In this document: piece after piece, positions 62,857 to 64,000 of the stretch
Numbering within the stretch: the stretch's first letter is position 1
Layout: every line of letters begins with the position of its first letter
Origin: Enterococcus faecium
GTDB taxonomy: Bacteria > Bacillota > Bacilli > Lactobacillales > Enterococcaceae
Length of the DNA stretch: 64,000 nt
Assembly: GCF_029023785.1 (NCBI RefSeq)
Contig: NZ_CP118955.1
Location: 1,762,001-1,826,000, forward strand
Reading direction: 5' to 3'
Program-made: the position numbers and the translations under genes
Notes under the pieces: generated by a model
Told to the model about the DNA's origin: nothing
Seen by the model: only the letters and a program-made list of their open reading frames with translations
Databases searched by the model: none

Positions 62857-63869
62857 TAAAAATCTTCCTCATTATCTGCATCGAATTTGATGCCGCCATT
62901 TTTTCTTAAATCATAAATCACTTGGTTCACATTTCTAGCTAGCTCGATCCACTCTTCATACAACAATCCCCAAGCTGGATCTTTCGGATGAGCCATGACA
63001 TTGGCAAAATCCTCTGCTTCATCTGCCATTGGATTTTCTGCAGCTGTTACCGCCAAATCAATGATTTCTTTATGCGCGCGATCATGAAATTGTGCTTGTT
63101 CAATTGCATTGACTCCATTCATCACTAGCGTTCCTGAGTCAAAATAAATCTCTGACGGTAAATAAGAATCACCGATTTTACCTGGCTGGATCGATACATC
63201 AAAATTCTCATAACGTAAGATCCCCCATCCAAGGCCATCTACACCAGTAGAAATCTTTCTTGGGAAATAATGGACTTCTTTTGGCATTCCAAACCAAGCA
63301 ACAGCTGCATATACAAGGTAAACACCTAAATCCATCAATGCACCACCTGAGAAATGAGTCGAGAAGATATTCGGTTCTTCTCCATCTAATACTTGGTCAT
63401 AGCGCGAAGAATATTTCATATAGCTGAAATTTGCACCGATTATCTCGTCTTTTAATGGTAAGTAATCGGCAATCTTTTTAAAACCTGATTCATGGATATT
63501 TCTTGCTGCTTCAAAAAAATACACATTGTGTTCATTTGCCAAATGGATGATTTCATCCATTTCTTTTGGCGTCGAAAAAGCTGGCTTTTCAACTATCACA
63601 TTTTTTCCTGCCAAAATTGCTTGCTTAGCTTGACTAAAGTGAAGACTATTCGGAGAAGCAATATAAATGGTGTCCATATGAGTAATATTGAAAAAAGTCT
63701 TCAAATCTGTTGCGAATTCGATATCCCCTTCATAATGAGAACCAAATTCCTGTGCTTTTTCCAAATGTCTAGAATATACCGCTGTCAATTCATATTTTTT
63801 TGTGCTTAAAGCTGCTTGGACAAATTGATGAGTAATCCAATTTGTTCCGATAATACCTAAGTTGATCAT
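62856..63869 (-). CDS. Gfo/Idh/MocA family oxidoreductase
   Basis: The 337-residue NAD(P) enzyme has an N-terminal Rossmann fold (INLGIIGTNWITHQFVQAAL), the EKP motif in NVIVEKPAFSTP, and a C-terminal alpha/beta domain with GGALMDLGVYLVYAAVAWFG. Family members oxidise or reduce sugars and related polyols; the substrate is unknown. It has an AGAAGG ribosome site, lies 15 bp after sfsA and is coupled to the helicase gene. Confidence 0.9.
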   Translation of the reverse strand: MINLGIIGTNWITHQFVQAALSTKKYELTAVYSRHLEKAQEFGSHYEGDIEFATDLKTFFNITHMDTIYIASPNSLHFSQAKQAILAGKNVIVEKPAFSTPKEMDEIIHLANEHNVYFFEAARNIHESGFKKIADYLPLKDEIIGANFSYMKYSSRYDQVLDGEEPNIFSTHFSGGALMDLGVYLVYAAVAWFGMPKEVHYFPRKISTGVDGLGWGILRYENFDVSIQPGKIGDSYLPSEIYFDSGTLVMNGVNAIEQAQFHDRAHKEIIDLAVTAAENPMADEAEDFANVMAHPKDPAWGLLYEEWIELARNVNQVIYDLRKNGGIKFDADNEEDF

Positions 63870-63884
63870 TATTTTACCTTCTTT

Positions 63885-64000
63885 CTATTGTATAGGATCT
63901 TCAAAAGGGATATCTACATCAAATGGAATGGCCTGCTTGACAGTTACCTCATCTGCCGATACTTGACAATTATAGGCGAGGATTTGAACTCCGCTTTGCT
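63885..64000 (-). CDS. sfsA: SfsA C-terminus (5' truncated by window edge)
   Basis: The minus-strand frame is open from the window edge to the TAG at 63885. It encodes GVQILAYNCQVSADEVTVKQ followed by a short tail, the normal end of SfsA, a family first named as a sugar-fermentation stimulation protein and described as a nuclease. Only about 38 codons are visible, so the call rests on the conserved C-terminal strand. It is 15 bp upstream of the oxidoreductase and probably co-transcribed. Confidence 0.75.
   Translation of the reverse strand, partial: QSGVQILAYNCQVSADEVTVKQAIPFDVDIPFEDPIQ

Overview
The window is low-GC Firmicutes chromosome and fits Enterococcus faecium or a very close relative. 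The evidence is a complete liaF-liaS-liaR operon, a long rhamnopolysaccharide (epa) locus with enterococcal gene content, strong GGAGG-type ribosome sites, and many short hairpin-plus-T terminators. Most of it is ordinary core genome. No complete insertion sequence, prophage or CRISPR array is visible. Species assignment is inference from protein content, not from a search.

Layout. 1-20 kb is housekeeping and envelope-stress material: a GNAT fragment, a DUF402 phosphatase, mutY-recX, an RlmD-type rRNA methyltransferase, a secreted chitin-active LPMO, TspO, an LCP-family wall ligase, a cold-shock protein, sodA, GtrA, a CDF zinc exporter, a 2-hydroxyacid dehydrogenase, ktrA, liaFSR, greA, mltG and a serine hydrolase. 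19.6-48.6 kb, all on the minus strand, is the cell-wall polysaccharide locus. Transcription runs right to left: epaA-D, rmlACBD (epaE-H), epaP, epaQ, the ABC exporter epaL-epaM, a methyltransferase, the tandem glycosyltransferase epaO, epaR, then a strain-variable set of glycosyltransferases, two LicD proteins, an IspD/TarI-like cytidylyltransferase, two SDR nucleotide-sugar enzymes, a Wzy-like polymerase/ligase and a Wzx-like flippase. 48.6-53.2 kb holds yihY, map, a flavodoxin, a TetR regulator and an M29 aminopeptidase. At 53.3-53.8 kb a decayed tyrosine-recombinase fragment abuts tRNA-Arg(CCT). 54-61.5 kb holds an Eis-like acetyltransferase and a lactose/cellobiose-family PTS operon. That operon has a clear sigma-54 promoter and lies downstream of its LevR-type activator. 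The right end carries a DEAD-box helicase, a MocA-type oxidoreductase and the C-terminus of sfsA.

How the parts work together. dTDP-rhamnose made by RmlABCD feeds the EpaB/C/D and EpaO glycosyltransferases, which extend a rhamnan on the undecaprenyl carrier primed by EpaA. EpaL/M exports it. EpaR starts a second lipid-linked chain, which the variable cluster builds, probably with phospho-substituents added by LicD, and Wzx/Wzy-type proteins flip and polymerise it. Terminator-like hairpins split the locus into several transcriptional blocks.

The most interesting lead is the exporter block at 34.3-37.1 kb. The ABC ATPase has a Wzt-like C-terminal domain, and the next gene combines a SAM methyltransferase, a coiled coil and a C-terminal domain that resembles the N-terminus of the following glycosyltransferase. 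That arrangement resembles the Gram-negative O8/O9a chain-capping and length-control system, which suggests a comparable mechanism for the enterococcal rhamnan. Other leads are three phased repeats upstream of the sigma-54 promoter, a terminator-like hairpin between rmlB and rmlD, a perfect 11-bp dyad at the cold-shock promoter, and an unlisted 54-residue gene.
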